In this document: in pieces, positions 17,146 through 26,843 of the stretch | Layout: every line of letters begins with the position of its first letter | Numbering within the stretch: the first letter of the stretch is position 1 | Assembly: GCA_963765295.1 (NCBI GenBank) | Contig: CAVXVO010000008.1 | Span: 1-64,000, forward strand | DNA: 64,000 nt | Source of the DNA: PALSA-612 sp963765295 | GTDB lineage: Bacteria > Actinomycetota > Thermoleophilia > Gaiellales > Gaiellaceae | Direction of reading: 5' to 3' | Position numbers and translations under genes: made by a program | Notes under the pieces: generated by a model | Seen by the model: the letters and a program-made list of their open reading frames with translations, nothing else | Database searches by the model: none | What the model was told of the DNA's origin: nothing

Positions 17146-19866
17146 CTACGCAGCGGCGAGGCCCGCGGCCGACTCGCGCAGCTCGCGGGCCGGGGCGAGA
17201 AGCTGCTGCACCGCTTCCTGCGGCAGCGGACGGTGGAAGTAGAACCCCTGCGCCAGCTCGCAGCCCATGTGCCGCAGGGCCAGCGCCTGCTCCGCGGTCT
17301 CGACACCCTCGGCGACGGTGACCATGCGCAGGCTCTGGCAGAGCTGCACGATCGTCCGCAATACCTCTTCGTCCGACTCCGATCCGCCGAGCCGCTCGAC
17401 GAACGAACGGTCGATCTTGATCGCGTCGGCCGGGAAGCGGTGAAGGTAGGAGAGCGACGAGTAGCCGGTTCCGAAGTCGTCGATCGCGAGGCCCACGCCG
17501 AGACCCTTGAGGCGTGCGAGCAGCTCGACGTTCTCCTCGGTGTGGCCCATCAGCACACTCTCCGTCATCTCGAGCACGAGACGTGCCGGCTCCAGCCTGC
17601 TCTCAGCAAGCGCGTCCTGGACGTCGTCGATCAGCGAGGCGTCCTCGAGGTGCCGTCCGGAGATGTTGACGCTCACCGTGAGGTGCTCGTGCCCCGGGAA
17701 CGCCCGGCGCCATTCTGCGAGCTTTCGGCAGGCTTCATTGAGGCCGAATCGTCCGATCGGACGGATGAGTCCCGACTGCTCGGCAAGGGGGATGAACTCG
17801 CCCGGCGGGACGAAGCCGCGACGTGGATGCTTCCAGCGGGCGAGCGCCTCGAAACCCTGGATCTCGCCCGTCGTGAGCGAGATGGTCGGCTGGTAGTGGA
17901 GCTCGAGCTCGTGCGACGCGAGAGCGTGACGCAACTCGGCTTCGAGCTGGATCCGCTCGACGAGCGCGACGTGCAGGCGCGGGTGGTAGCGCTCGAAGCC
18001 CCCGGCGCCGTTCGCCTTGGCGCGATACATGGCCAGGTCGGCATTCCGGAGCAGGTGGTCGGCGTCGTCGATGTCCTGGTCGGTTGCGGCGATCCCGATC
18101 GAAGCTGCGACCTCGATCTCGCGGCCTTCGAGCCTGAACGGCTCTCCGAGCGCCGTCGCGATTCGATCCGCGACCACGGACCCGTCCCGCTCGGAGCTCT
18201 TGTCGGCGACCAGCACGGCGAACTCGTCCCCGCCGAGCCGAGCGACGGTGTCGACCGGGCGGACGCACGCCTGCAAGCGCTCCGCGACCTGGATCAGCAG
18301 CTTGTCCCCCGTCGCGTGACCGAGGCTGTCGTTCACCTCCTTGAAGCCGTCGAGGTCCAGGAAGAGAATCGTCAGCTTCGCCGGCCGGCCGTCGGTCTGC
18401 CGGAGCTCCTTGTCGACGCGGTCGCGGAACAGCGCGCGGTTCGCGAGCGCCGTCAACGAGTCGTGCGAGGCTTCGTGGACGAGCCGATCCTCGAGCTGCT
18501 TCCGCTCGCTGACGTCCCGGGTGTTCAGGACGATGCCGCCGACCGCGGGATCGTCCAACAGGTTCGTCATCGTCATCTCCGCGTGGCAGAGGCGACCCTC
18601 GGCATGCCGCACCTCGATGTCGAGGACGCGCACGCTCGACGCCGCGGGCCGGAGCGCTTCCAGCGAGTGCAGGAATCGCTCGGCGCTCGACTCTTCCATC
18701 ACCGTCGTGATCGGGCTGCCGACCACATCCTCGGTGGCGTGGCCGAAGACGCGTTGCATCGACTCGCTCTGGTACCGAACGATCCCGTCGGGATCGACGA
18801 CGGTCACGACGTCTGACGAGTGGAGCACGAGCGCCTCGAACCGCTGCTGACTGACGCGGAGATCGCGGAGCCGCTGCTCGAGCCGGCTGGTCAGCGACGA
18901 GTTCTCGAGCAGGATGAACACCTGTCGGAGCACGAGGGCGGTGATCAGCGCCGTCCGCAGCCAGGACAGGAACGGGTCGCTCGCATCCAACCGCGCCTGC
19001 GCGATCGAGGTGGTCACGAGCGCCGCCGCGACGGCCACGTAGGGCAGGAGCATGCCGCCCGGGCGACGTTCGTCGGCTCCGGCCGACTCGGCGGCGTACG
19101 GCCGACCGGCGGCGACGATCAGGATGACGAAACCGACGATCCAACCGGCGTCGGCGAGCGTCCCGGTGGCGTACGTGCCCGCTGCGGTGAGATACGCGAA
19201 GACGCTGTCCGAGAATGCCATCGCGACGAATGCCGTCCCGATCAGCAGGGGAAGCACGAGGGAGTCGCGATGGCGCTGTCGAAGCAGGACCACGTAGAGC
19301 ACGATCGTGACGACGAGGACGTCGCCCACCGGATACGCGAGGCTGATGGCGTGCTCGAGCGGTCCTCCTCCGGCTGCGAAGACGGTCCTGAGGACGAGGA
19401 CCCAGCTCGTCATGAGAGCCGCGAGCGCGATGATGACACCGTCGACGAGCGCGCGGATGCGCCCTGCCGCGCTCCAGCCGCCGCGGGGGAACATGAGCAT
19501 CCCGGCGACGGCGAACGGGACGGCGGCCAGGAATCCGACATCGGCGGCGGATGGGAACGGCACCTCCGTGCGCTGGATCAACTCGTACCACGACCAGATG
19601 ACCTGTCCCGATCCCCAGCAGAACGCGGAGAGACCTACGAGCGTCCAGACCAGGCGCAGCCTCCCAGCCGTCTTGATTGCGGCGACCCAGCAGGCGCGAG
19701 CTGCCACCAGCGCGGCCACCGCGGTCCCGATGTCGGAGACGTAGAGAGCGGTCGTGGGGCCGCCGATCCCGAGCCCGATCACGAGCAGCCAGCCGCCCGC
19801 GAGAGTGACCGCAGCGGCCGCGATCGGTTCTCTCCGGACGGAGCGTTTGAGCGCGCTCCAGGTCAT
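17146..19866 (-). CDS. Membrane-anchored PAS-GGDEF-EAL cyclic-di-GMP protein
   Basis: 906 residues. About nine membrane segments at 1-310 form an N-terminal sensor. A PAS domain follows (FEALVLHSSDVVTVVDPDGI...), then GGDEF (diguanylate cyclase) with an intact ARLGGDEFAV and an inhibitory-site RPVD placed five residues before GGDEF, then EAL with EALARW, VSVNISGRHLED, EMTESVLMG, AIDDFGTGYSSL, IKIDRSFVERL and EGVETAEQA. All catalytic EAL residues are present, so both synthesis and breakdown of cyclic-di-GMP are possible and the balance probably depends on the sensor. It stands alone, convergent with the preceding gene. Confidence 0.93.
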   Translation of the reverse strand: MTWSALKRSVRREPIAAAAVTLAGGWLLVIGLGIGGPTTALYVSDIGTAVAALVAARACWVAAIKTAGRLRLVWTLVGLSAFCWGSGQVIWSWYELIQRTEVPFPSAADVGFLAAVPFAVAGMLMFPRGGWSAAGRIRALVDGVIIALAALMTSWVLVLRTVFAAGGGPLEHAISLAYPVGDVLVVTIVLYVVLLRQRHRDSLVLPLLIGTAFVAMAFSDSVFAYLTAAGTYATGTLADAGWIVGFVILIVAAGRPYAAESAGADERRPGGMLLPYVAVAAALVTTSIAQARLDASDPFLSWLRTALITALVLRQVFILLENSSLTSRLEQRLRDLRVSQQRFEALVLHSSDVVTVVDPDGIVRYQSESMQRVFGHATEDVVGSPITTVMEESSAERFLHSLEALRPAASSVRVLDIEVRHAEGRLCHAEMTMTNLLDDPAVGGIVLNTRDVSERKQLEDRLVHEASHDSLTALANRALFRDRVDKELRQTDGRPAKLTILFLDLDGFKEVNDSLGHATGDKLLIQVAERLQACVRPVDTVARLGGDEFAVLVADKSSERDGSVVADRIATALGEPFRLEGREIEVAASIGIAATDQDIDDADHLLRNADLAMYRAKANGAGGFERYHPRLHVALVERIQLEAELRHALASHELELHYQPTISLTTGEIQGFEALARWKHPRRGFVPPGEFIPLAEQSGLIRPIGRFGLNEACRKLAEWRRAFPGHEHLTVSVNISGRHLEDASLIDDVQDALAESRLEPARLVLEMTESVLMGHTEENVELLARLKGLGVGLAIDDFGTGYSSLSYLHRFPADAIKIDRSFVERLGGSESDEEVLRTIVQLCQSLRMVTVAEGVETAEQALALRHMGCELAQGFYFHRPLPQEAVQQLLAPARELRESAAGLAAA

Positions 19867-19978
19867 CGAAAGCTGATATCGGCTGCAGGAAAGATCGGCG
19901 GAGCCGCCGCATGACCCGTTCGAGTGACGGGCATGACCGGTCTGGGCTTTCCGATCCCGGAGCCGGTGGAAACCGCGC

Positions 19979-20815
19979 TCAGCGAGGGAAAACGGCGCGG
20001 TCGCCCGGAACCCGGGTGACCGGAGCTCTGCTCTCGAAGTAGCGCCGTGCCGCCTCGCCGACCGCCCGCGTGCCGCCGTAGGCGATGCCGCCCTTGACGG
20101 CCCAGCCCGCGAGCGGGACGATGCCGAGCAGCGAGCGGGCGACGGCCCTGAGCCCGAAGCCTGAGCCGATCACGCCGAGCACCTCGGGGATGCGCTCGCG
20201 GTCGAGCTCGAAGCCGTACGCGTCGGCGATTCGCATCAGCAGCCGGATCTGGTTCACGGTCAGGACCGGCATGTCCGCGCCGGGGACGAAGACGGAGACG
20301 CCGATGATGGCGTTCTGGCGCGAGAACTTCGCGATCAGACGATCGACGACCGCGTTCCGCAGCACCGGCAGCCGCGCGGCGAGCGGGGTCGCGGCCTCGC
20401 CGAGGGCGTGGGCGATCGCCCGGGCGATGTCCTCGATCGGAAACCCGGCGCCGGGTGGCACGCGTACCACGTGCTCGGCCAGCGCGTACGGCGGATCGCG
20501 CAGATCCGCTCCCTGCGGCCCGGCGAGTACCGCCACGATCGGCATGCCCGCGTTGTTCGCCCGCTTGAGTAGCGCCAGATCCGCGTCCTGCGCCGGCCGG
20601 GCCAGCACGTACACGACGAGCGCCGCCTCGTCGAGCGCGTCCTCCTCGCGCACGGAGCTCGCGACACCGCCGCGCGCGAGCTCCCGGCGGAGCGCTGCCG
20701 CGAGCTCGCGGACCCCGCCGACGACGAGCGGCCTGTCCTCGTCTGCGCTCTTCCGCAGCTCGCGCACGAGGCCGAGCACCTCCGAGGGCGCGATCGGGAG
20801 CTTCGACGGGCTCAC
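19979..20815 (-). CDS. DUF697/YcjF-like protein
   Basis: 278 residues. The N-terminal third resembles a GTPase-like or Rossmann fold without a P-loop (RPLVVGGVRELAAALRREL, GMPIVAVLAGPQ). The C-terminal part, KFSRQNAIIGVSVFVPGADM, PVLTVNQIRLLMRIADAYGF and SLLGIVPLAGWAVKGGIAYG, is the hydrophobic-helix pattern of DUF697 proteins. Overlaps the rodA end by 4 nt, so it is the last gene of the rod-shape operon here. Its role is unknown; envelope association is an inference from neighbours and hydrophobic helices. Confidence 0.65.
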   Translation of the reverse strand: MSPSKLPIAPSEVLGLVRELRKSADEDRPLVVGGVRELAAALRRELARGGVASSVREEDALDEAALVVYVLARPAQDADLALLKRANNAGMPIVAVLAGPQGADLRDPPYALAEHVVRVPPGAGFPIEDIARAIAHALGEAATPLAARLPVLRNAVVDRLIAKFSRQNAIIGVSVFVPGADMPVLTVNQIRLLMRIADAYGFELDRERIPEVLGVIGSGFGLRAVARSLLGIVPLAGWAVKGGIAYGGTRAVGEAARRYFESRAPVTRVPGDRAVFPR

Positions 20816-22013
20816 GCGCGCCGCTGACGGCCGCGGGCGTGTATCCCCTGCAACAGGCCGATCATGGCCATGCTCGCGATCAGCGACGAGCCGCCGACGC
20901 TCACAAAGGGCAGCGTGATCCCCGTCACCGGCGCCAGGCCGATCGTCATGCCCACGTTGACGAAGATCTGGAAGACGAACGCGAACACGATCCCGGCGGC
21001 GACGATGGCCGAGAAGCCGTCGCGCGCGACCGTGACGATCTTCAGCCCCCGCCAGACGACGAGCAGGTACAGGAGCAGGAGGCCGGAGACGCCGAGGAAG
21101 CCGCGCTGCTCGGAGAAGGCGGCGAACGCGAAGTCAGTCTGCGATTCGGGCAGGTAGTTCAGGTTCGTCTGCGTCGACTGTGTCGTCCCGCGGCCGCCGA
21201 CCCCGCCCGAGCCGACCGCGATCATCGACTGGTTCACGTTGTACGTGTCGCCGCTGGGATCGCTGCTCGGGTGCATGAACCCGGTCAGGCGGTTCGCCTG
21301 GTACTTGTGCAGGAGCTGGATACCGGCCGAGGGGAGCAGCCAGAGCACGGCCACGGCGAGGAAGATCGCGACGGCGCCGAACACGGCCGAGGTGCGACCA
21401 GCGCGTGCCGCCGATGAACAGGCACGCCGCGAGCGCCGCGCACGTACACGAGCGCGCTGCCGAGGTCGGGCTGGGCGAAGACGAGCAGGATCGGCGGGAT
21501 CGCGAGCGCGACCGCGGTCAGCGGCGTCCGCAGCTCGTCGATGCCGGTTCAGGCGGTCGGCGAGGAACGCGGCCAGGAACAGGACGAGCAGGAGCTTCCC
21601 GAACTCGGAGGGCTGGAAGCGGAAGAAGGAGACGTCGATCCAGCGCCGCGAGTGCCGCGAGACGCTGCCGGCGAGGAGCACGATCGCGAGCACGCCGAGC
21701 AACAGCGACGTACACGCCGCGCATCGAGCGGCGATACCACTCCGGGTCGATTGCGATCATCGCGACCATCGCGACGAGCCCGACTGCGACGAACACGAAC
21801 TGGCGCGTGAGGTAGTAGTTCGGATCGCCCGGGATCACGTGGCTGGTGATGCCGCCGATCGCCCACAGGCCGTAGGCGACGAGCGCGGCCGAGGCCAGGA
21901 GCAGCGTCCAGTCGAGCCGGGCGATCAGCGGGGTGTCGTCGCGCCTGGCCGACCGAGGACGGGCGCCGCCGCCTGCGTCTCGCCGTTGCCGCAGTGCCGA
22001 TGTACTGCACCAT
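20812..22013 (-). CDS. rodA: Peptidoglycan glycosyltransferase RodA, five +1 frameshifts
   Basis: SEDS-family polymerase that elongates the lateral wall with PBP2. Pieces in three frames join in order: TPLIARLDWTLLLASAALVA, PNYYLTRQFVFVAVGLVAMV, GSVSRHSRRWIDVSFFRFQP (with the conserved Q-P-S-E-F-G-K), LRTPLTAVALAIPPILLVFA, QPDLGS, then the long end with FAFAAFSEQRGFLGV, VFAFVFQIFVNVGM and PVTGITLPFVSVGGSS. One extra base each near 21385, 21445, 21545, 21710 and 21943 explains every shift; the corrected length is 398 residues. Start ATG overlaps the mrdA stop (TGATG at 22015-22011). An essential gene is unlikely to be truly this broken. Confidence 0.88.
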
Positions 22014-24082
22014 CAGTCGGACACCGCTCCGGTCTTCGGGGCCGGGCACCTTGAAGAACTTCGCCAGCACCTGGGCAGCCGCCGGGAGCAGCCGCCGTGC
22101 CGCCGTGGCCGCCGTTCTCGATCACCGCGCAGACGACGATCGTCGGATGATCGGTACGGACCCCAGCCGCACCACAGCGACTGGTTGAGCACCTGCGGCC
22201 GCTGGCCGGGGAGGGTGACGACCTTCTCGGCCGTCCCCGTCTTGCCGGCGACGGGGATCGCGAAGTGCGCGAAGGTCGACGACGACGTGCCGTTCGGGTC
22301 GTGCGTCGCCTGGAAGAGGCCGTCCCGGATCACCTGGAGATAGGACGGGTCGACCCCGGTCGACGTCGGCAAAGGCGGCGCCAGCGGCTGCAGCACGGTC
22401 GCCGGGCCTTTGCCGCCGGAGCTCGGGGCCTCTACGTCCTGGACGATGTACGGCGTCACGAGCTTGCCGCCGTTCGCGATCAGCGCGTAGAAGCGCGCGA
22501 GCTGGATCGGCGTGACCGCGACGTCCTTCTGCCCGATCGCGAGCTGGATCGAGTCGCCCGGCTTCCACGTCGAGTCGATCTGCCAGTTCGTGGGGTCGGT
22601 CTTGCGCGTGAACGTCTGCTTCCGCCACTTGATCGTGGGGACGAGCCCGCTTGCCTCGGGGCCGATGTCGATCCCCGTGGGCTTGCCGAACCCGACCTTG
22701 TCCGCCCAGGCCTGGAGCGGCTGGCCCTGGTTGGCGGGCAGGTTGAAGAAGTCGTCGCCGAGCCGGTAGAAGTACGTGTCGCAGGACTCCATCAGCGCGG
22801 TCGGCATGTTGATGTAGTTGTTGACGAACGGGTTCCAGTTCTTGAACACCTGCAACGCCCCGCCGAACGGGTTCGGCGGCGAGTAGGTCGGCGAGCAGAG
22901 GAGCGTGTCGTACGGACTGACCACGCGCTGCTCAAGCGCCGCCAGCGCCGTCACCGGCTTCCAGGTCGACCCCGGCGGATAGGTGACGTCGATGGCGCGG
23001 TTGAGGAGCGGGTAGTTGGCCGCCTCCGCCGCCTTCTGGTTCAGCAGCGGCTTCAGCCCGTTCGCGGTCGGATAGACCCAGACTCGCGGCCGGTACGTCG
23101 GGTTCGACGCGAGCGCCAGGATCGCCCCGGTGTTCGGATCGAGCGCGACGATCGCACCGCCGTCCGCGGCCCAGCCGTCCTTCGTCCCGCGCGCGAGCCT
23201 GATCCCGTAGTCGAGTGCGCTTTCCGCAGTGCGCTGGAGCTGGCTGTCGATCGTGAGCCGGATGGCGTTGCCGGGCTGCGGCGCCCGCGTCTGGCGGAGC
23301 TGGCTCGTCGGACGGCCGCTCGAGTCGACGTTGACCTGGGCGGTTCCCGGCACGCCGTGGAGGTACTGGTCGAACGCGGACTCGATCCCCGCCTGGCCGA
23401 TGCGGTCGTCGAGCTGGTACTTCTGGATCCCGGCGACCTTGATCTTGCGTAGCGCCTTGTACTCGCCGCCGTCGATACGCCCGACGTAGCCGAGCGTCTG
23501 CGCCAGCAGGCCCTCCGAGTTGTAGTAGCGCAGATAGGTCGGCTTGATCTCGACACCGTTGAACTGCGCCGAGTGCTCGTAGATGTAGGCGGCCTGGTCG
23601 GAGCTGATACCGACCTGGAGCGTCACCGGCGTCGTCGCGATCGGCCCGTCGTTCCTGTGCGCCGAGATTTGTGCCCTGATCGCCCGCGGCTTCGTCTCCA
23701 GCACCTTGGCGAGCTGCCAGAGCTCGCCGTTCAGTGCCTTGCCCTTGGGCAGGTCGGCGGGCCAGACGAGGACGGCGTTCGAGACCGTGTTGACCACGAG
23801 CCGGCGCCCGTGACTGTCGAGGATCGGCCCCCGCGGGGCCTCGAGGGCGATCTGGCGGACCTGGTTGTCCTGGGCCTGGCTGCGGTACTTCGTCGCAGCC
23901 AGCACCTGCAGGGACCAGAGCCGCAGGAAGAGCACACCGAAGACGACGAGCGCGACGGCGCCCATGATCGCGACCCGGAGCGCCATCCTCGGCGTCAGCA
24001 GGTACGGCTGCGAGACGCGCGGGTCGGGAGGAAGGAAGCGCCGGCTGCCGCGGCCTCCGGGGCGCTGTCCGTCGCTAGCCAA
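22013..24082 (-). CDS. mrdA: Penicillin-binding protein 2 (class B transpeptidase), three +1 frameshifts
   Basis: About 688 residues. One N-terminal membrane anchor (MALRVAIMGAVALVVFGVLF), a pedestal domain, and a transpeptidase domain with S-x-x-K in TYPPGSTWKPVTAL, the second motif in ESCDTYFYRLG and the K-T-G triad in VAGKTGTAEKV. It cross-links wall during elongation as RodA's partner. Near the C-terminus three single-base insertions (about 22154, 22085, 22044) shift the frame and return it; corrected text reads PTIVVCAVIENGGHGGTAA ... QVLAKFFKVPAPKTGAVSD and stop. The ATG at 24082 overlaps the mreD end. Confidence 0.93.
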   Translation of the reverse strand: MASDGQRPGGRGSRRFLPPDPRVSQPYLLTPRMALRVAIMGAVALVVFGVLFLRLWSLQVLAATKYRSQAQDNQVRQIALEAPRGPILDSHGRRLVVNTVSNAVLVWPADLPKGKALNGELWQLAKVLETKPRAIRAQISAHRNDGPIATTPVTLQVGISSDQAAYIYEHSAQFNGVEIKPTYLRYYNSEGLLAQTLGYVGRIDGGEYKALRKIKVAGIQKYQLDDRIGQAGIESAFDQYLHGVPGTAQVNVDSSGRPTSQLRQTRAPQPGNAIRLTIDSQLQRTAESALDYGIRLARGTKDGWAADGGAIVALDPNTGAILALASNPTYRPRVWVYPTANGLKPLLNQKAAEAANYPLLNRAIDVTYPPGSTWKPVTALAALEQRVVSPYDTLLCSPTYSPPNPFGGALQVFKNWNPFVNNYINMPTALMESCDTYFYRLGDDFFNLPANQGQPLQAWADKVGFGKPTGIDIGPEASGLVPTIKWRKQTFTRKTDPTNWQIDSTWKPGDSIQLAIGQKDVAVTPIQLARFYALIANGGKLVTPYIVQDVEAPSSGGKGPATVLQPLAPPLPTSTGVDPSYLQVIRDGLFQATHDPNGTSSSTFAHFAIPVAGKTGTAEKVVTLPGQRPQVLNQSLWCGWGPYRSSDDRRLRGDRERRPRRHGGCSRRLPRCWRSSSRCPAPKTGAVSD

Positions 24083-24596
24083 GGGCGGGCGCTCCTTCCC
24101 CTCGCGCCACCCTCACCCTGGGCGGCAGCAGGCGCCGCGCGACCGCGTAGACGGGCAGGGTCAGGAGCAGGTTGAGGGCGATGCTCTGGAAGAGCGAGTC
24201 GAGGAGCACCAGCCTGGCGGGTGCAGGCTCGCCGAGGACGAAGCGGAGCGCGAGGCCGCCGAGTGCGTAGAGGAAGGTGACGACCGCGACCGAGAGGAAC
24301 GGCGCGTGCGTGCGGTCGCGCCCCGTCGTCTCGCCGTAGCGACCGACCCAGTAGCCGAGAAGGGTCAGAAGCAGGGAGCTGAGCCCGAGCGTCTCGAGCG
24401 TGGCCGTATCGACGATGAGGCCGGCGAAGAACCCCGCGCAGGCGCCCGCGATAGAGCCGCGGAGCAGGGAGATCGCGACGACGGTCACGAGGAGGATGTC
24501 GGGTTCGCCGCCAAGGATGCGGACGTCCGAGAACACGGAGACCTCGAGGATCCCCGCCACGAACACGAGCACGGCGACCTTGGCCGCGTCGATCAT
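24075..24596 (-). CDS. mreD: Rod shape-determining protein MreD
   Basis: 173 residues with five to six predicted membrane helices: VAVLVFVAGILEVSVFSDV, LLVTVVAISLLRGSIAGA, CAGFFAGLIVDTATLETLG, LLLTLLGYWVGRYG and APFLSVAVVTFLYALGGL. The D-x-x-T-L-x-x-L-G motif is typical of MreD. The ATG overlaps the mreC stop as ATGA, which fixes the start; the longer open frame is a shadow of mreC. Links MreC to the elongasome membrane complex. Confidence 0.88.
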   Translation of the reverse strand: MIDAAKVAVLVFVAGILEVSVFSDVRILGGEPDILLVTVVAISLLRGSIAGACAGFFAGLIVDTATLETLGLSSLLLTLLGYWVGRYGETTGRDRTHAPFLSVAVVTFLYALGGLALRFVLGEPAPARLVLLDSLFQSIALNLLLTLPVYAVARRLLPPRVRVARGEGAPALG

Positions 24597-25534
24597 TTCG
24601 CGCTCGCCTTCTTGAGGAGCACGATCATCGACCGCAGGCCGCTGAAGTCGACGCGCGGCTTGACCTCGATCTGCTTGTAGGGGTCGATGTCCGTCTGGTT
24701 GACGCTCGAGACCGTCCCGACCGGGATGCCGAGCGGGAAGATCGACGTCAGGTTCCCCTGCTTCCAGCCGGCCGTGACGAGCGAATCCCCCTGCGCGACC
24801 GAGGCCGACTTCGGCACCTGGTCGAGGATGATCGAGCTGCCGGGGTCGTTGTGGCGGAGGATCCCTGCGGCGCCCGTCTTCGGATCGACGACCGAGACGA
24901 AGCTCGTCTCGTCGGTAATCAGCTTCACCTGCGCGCTGCTCGCAAAGACCCGCGTCACGACGCCGGCAAGGAAGCCGCTCGGCGACACGACCGGGTCGTT
25001 CACGGCGACGCCGTCGCCTCGGCCGACCGCGACGACGACGCGCTGGTCGAACTGGCCGGGCGCCTGCGAGATGATGCTCGTCGGCAGGTTGCGGTAGTCC
25101 TGCGGGTAGCTCCGCCCGCCGACGTAATGCAGCATCAAGCGGAGGTCGCGGTTCTCGCGCAGCAGCGTCTGGAGTTGGAACAGCTCCGCCTGGTACTTCG
25201 CGTTCTCGGCCCTCAGCCTGCGGTTCTCCGACCGGGCGCTCGACAGGCCGCCGATCCACCCCGCCGCGTCCCGGAACGGCTGGGCGACGCGGTTTGCGGC
25301 GACCTCGAACGGCCGCAGCACGGATGCGCCCGCGCTCTGGACGCCGTGCAGGCTGCCGTTCGACGACTCGCGGAAATAGACGGTCAGGAGCGCGAGCGAG
25401 ACGAGAACGAGGACGGCCACGACCACCCGCCGGCGGAGCACGCTGGCGGAACGTGGCGACATCTGGGAGGAAGCGACGGGGCGCCCGCGCGCGCCGGCGA
25501 GCGTCGCGACCCGCACTGATCGGTTGCGAGGCAC
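24593..25534 (-). CDS. mreC: Rod shape-determining protein MreC
   Basis: About 313 residues. One membrane segment (RRRVVVAVLVLVSLALLTVY), a coiled coil (SARSENRRLRAENAKYQAEL) and the beta domains with VAVGRGDGVAVNDPVVSPSG, FLAGVVTRVFASSAQVKLIT and GWKQGNLTSIFPLGIPVG. MreC is a periplasmic-side scaffold that activates PBP2-RodA. I use GTG 25534; a second GTG seven codons later is possible. 197 bp separate it from mreB, so it may have its own promoter in that gap. Confidence 0.88.
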   Translation of the reverse strand: MPRNRSVRVATLAGARGRPVASSQMSPRSASVLRRRVVVAVLVLVSLALLTVYFRESSNGSLHGVQSAGASVLRPFEVAANRVAQPFRDAAGWIGGLSSARSENRRLRAENAKYQAELFQLQTLLRENRDLRLMLHYVGGRSYPQDYRNLPTSIISQAPGQFDQRVVVAVGRGDGVAVNDPVVSPSGFLAGVVTRVFASSAQVKLITDETSFVSVVDPKTGAAGILRHNDPGSSIILDQVPKSASVAQGDSLVTAGWKQGNLTSIFPLGIPVGTVSSVNQTDIDPYKQIEVKPRVDFSGLRSMIVLLKKASAK

Positions 25535-25590
25535 GGGCCCTCTAGTGTAGGCAAGCCCGCGGAGCGTCGTCTCGGTCCGCCGACGAGCCG

Positions 25591-25649
25591 GCGGGTCCAT
25601 GCTCCCATCCCCACCCTGGGTGGGGAGAAGACCACCCGCCACCCGCGGT
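25591..25649 (-). repeat. GC-rich palindromic intergenic repeat, copy A
   Basis: On minus: GTGGCGGGTGG, then CTTCTCCCC and a palindrome CCCCACCCAGGGTGGGG, then TGGAC. A related sequence sits at 40289-40346 upstream of tig. Located between mreB and mreC. Possibly a REP-like element or a transcription-control hairpin. Confidence 0.45.
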
Positions 25650-25689
25650 GAGCGTACCCGCGAAATCGTGTCGCGAGTGTGCCGCGCGT

Positions 25690-25705
25690 GTCACAAAAGT
25701 GTGAC
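25690..25705. promoter_or_regulatory. Inverted repeat in the mreB-mreC gap
   Basis: GTCACA-AAAG-TGTGAC, a perfect 6-bp inverted repeat with a 4-nt centre, 27 bp past the mreB stop. On the plus strand it is followed by TTCTTCTC. It could be an operator for an mreC promoter or a weak terminator or attenuator; undecided. Confidence 0.4.
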
Positions 25706-25731
25706 TTCTTCTCAACAGCCGGCCGGAACGG

Positions 25732-26793
25732 TCAGCCGCGGTAGTTGTTGCGGAAGCGCCCGCGCCCGCGGACCTTCTGCGAGCGGTGGATCACCTCGAA
25801 CTCCTCCAGGCTGCGGCCGGAGCCGACGGCGACGCACGTGAGCGGCGACTCGGCGACGTGCACGGGCATGTGCGTCTCCTGGCGCAGCCGCTCGTCGAGG
25901 CCGCCGAGCAAGGAGCCTCCTCCGGCGAGCATCAGGCCGCGGTCCATGATGTCCGCGGCGAGCTCGGGCGGAGTCTTGTCGAGCGTCTGCTTGATCGCGT
26001 CGATGATCTGGCCGAGCGGCTCGTCGAGCGCGTGCCTGACCTCGTCGGAGGACAGGATCACGGTCTTCGGCAGGCCGGTGAGCAGGTCGCGGCCGCGGAC
26101 CTCGGCCTGGATCTCCTCACGCAGCGGGTGCGCGGAGCCGATCTCGAGCTTGATCTCCTCGGCCGTCTGCTGGCCGATCAGCAGCTTGTACTCCTTCTTG
26201 ACGTGGTTGATGATCGCGTCGTCCATCTCGTCACCGCCGACGCGGAGGCTCTGGGAGACGACGATGCCGCCGAGCGAGATGACAGCCACCTCGCTGGTGC
26301 CGCCGCCGATGTCGACGATCATGTTTCCGGCCGGCTCGGCGATCGGCAGGCCGGCACCGATTGCAGCCGCCATCGGTTCCTCGATCAGGTATGCCTGGCG
26401 CGCCCCGGCGCTCAGCGTCGCCTCCTCGACCGCGCGTCGCTCGACCCCTGTCACGCCCGAGGGCACGCACACGACGACCCGTGGGTGCGCGAACCGGTGC
26501 TGGTGGACCTTCTGGATGAAATGGCGGAGCATCTGCTCCGTGACGTCGAAGTCGGCGATCACGCCGTCCTTCAGCGGGCGGATCGCGGAGATCGAGCCCG
26601 GAGTCCGGCCGAGCATGCGCTTTGCCTCGACGCCGACGGCGTGCACCTCACCCGTCCTCGTGTCGATCGCGACCACCGACGGCTCGGACAGAACGATGCC
26701 GCGGCCGCGGACGTAGACGAGCGTGTTGGCAGTCCCGAGGTCCACGGCCATATCGCGGCTGCCAAAGCCCGTGAGCGTGTCGAAGAGGGGCAT
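25732..26793 (-). CDS. mreB: Actin-like cell-shape protein MreB
   Basis: 353 residues. Actin/Hsp70 ATPase fold: phosphate-1 MAVDLGTANTLVYVRGRG, connect-1 and phosphate-2 NMIVDIGGGTSEVAVISLG, adenosine loop MLAGGGSLLGGLDERL. Forms filaments that orient wall synthesis. First gene of the operon mreB-mreC-mreD-mrdA-rodA; its presence argues for a rod-shaped cell. ATG start, conserved N-terminus FGSRDMAVDLG. Confidence 0.96.
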   Translation of the reverse strand: MPLFDTLTGFGSRDMAVDLGTANTLVYVRGRGIVLSEPSVVAIDTRTGEVHAVGVEAKRMLGRTPGSISAIRPLKDGVIADFDVTEQMLRHFIQKVHQHRFAHPRVVVCVPSGVTGVERRAVEEATLSAGARQAYLIEEPMAAAIGAGLPIAEPAGNMIVDIGGGTSEVAVISLGGIVVSQSLRVGGDEMDDAIINHVKKEYKLLIGQQTAEEIKLEIGSAHPLREEIQAEVRGRDLLTGLPKTVILSSDEVRHALDEPLGQIIDAIKQTLDKTPPELAADIMDRGLMLAGGGSLLGGLDERLRQETHMPVHVAESPLTCVAVGSGRSLEEFEVIHRSQKVRGRGRFRNNYRG

Positions 26794-26843
26794 GACCGGG
26801 CTCCGAGTCTAGCGGCGTGAGCCGCGACGCCTGCCGCGAGCCC

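Noticed and set aside
25690..25705. GTCACA inverted repeat as a CRP or MtrA site
   Set aside because: Half-site order and spacing fit neither consensus; kept only as an unassigned inverted repeat.
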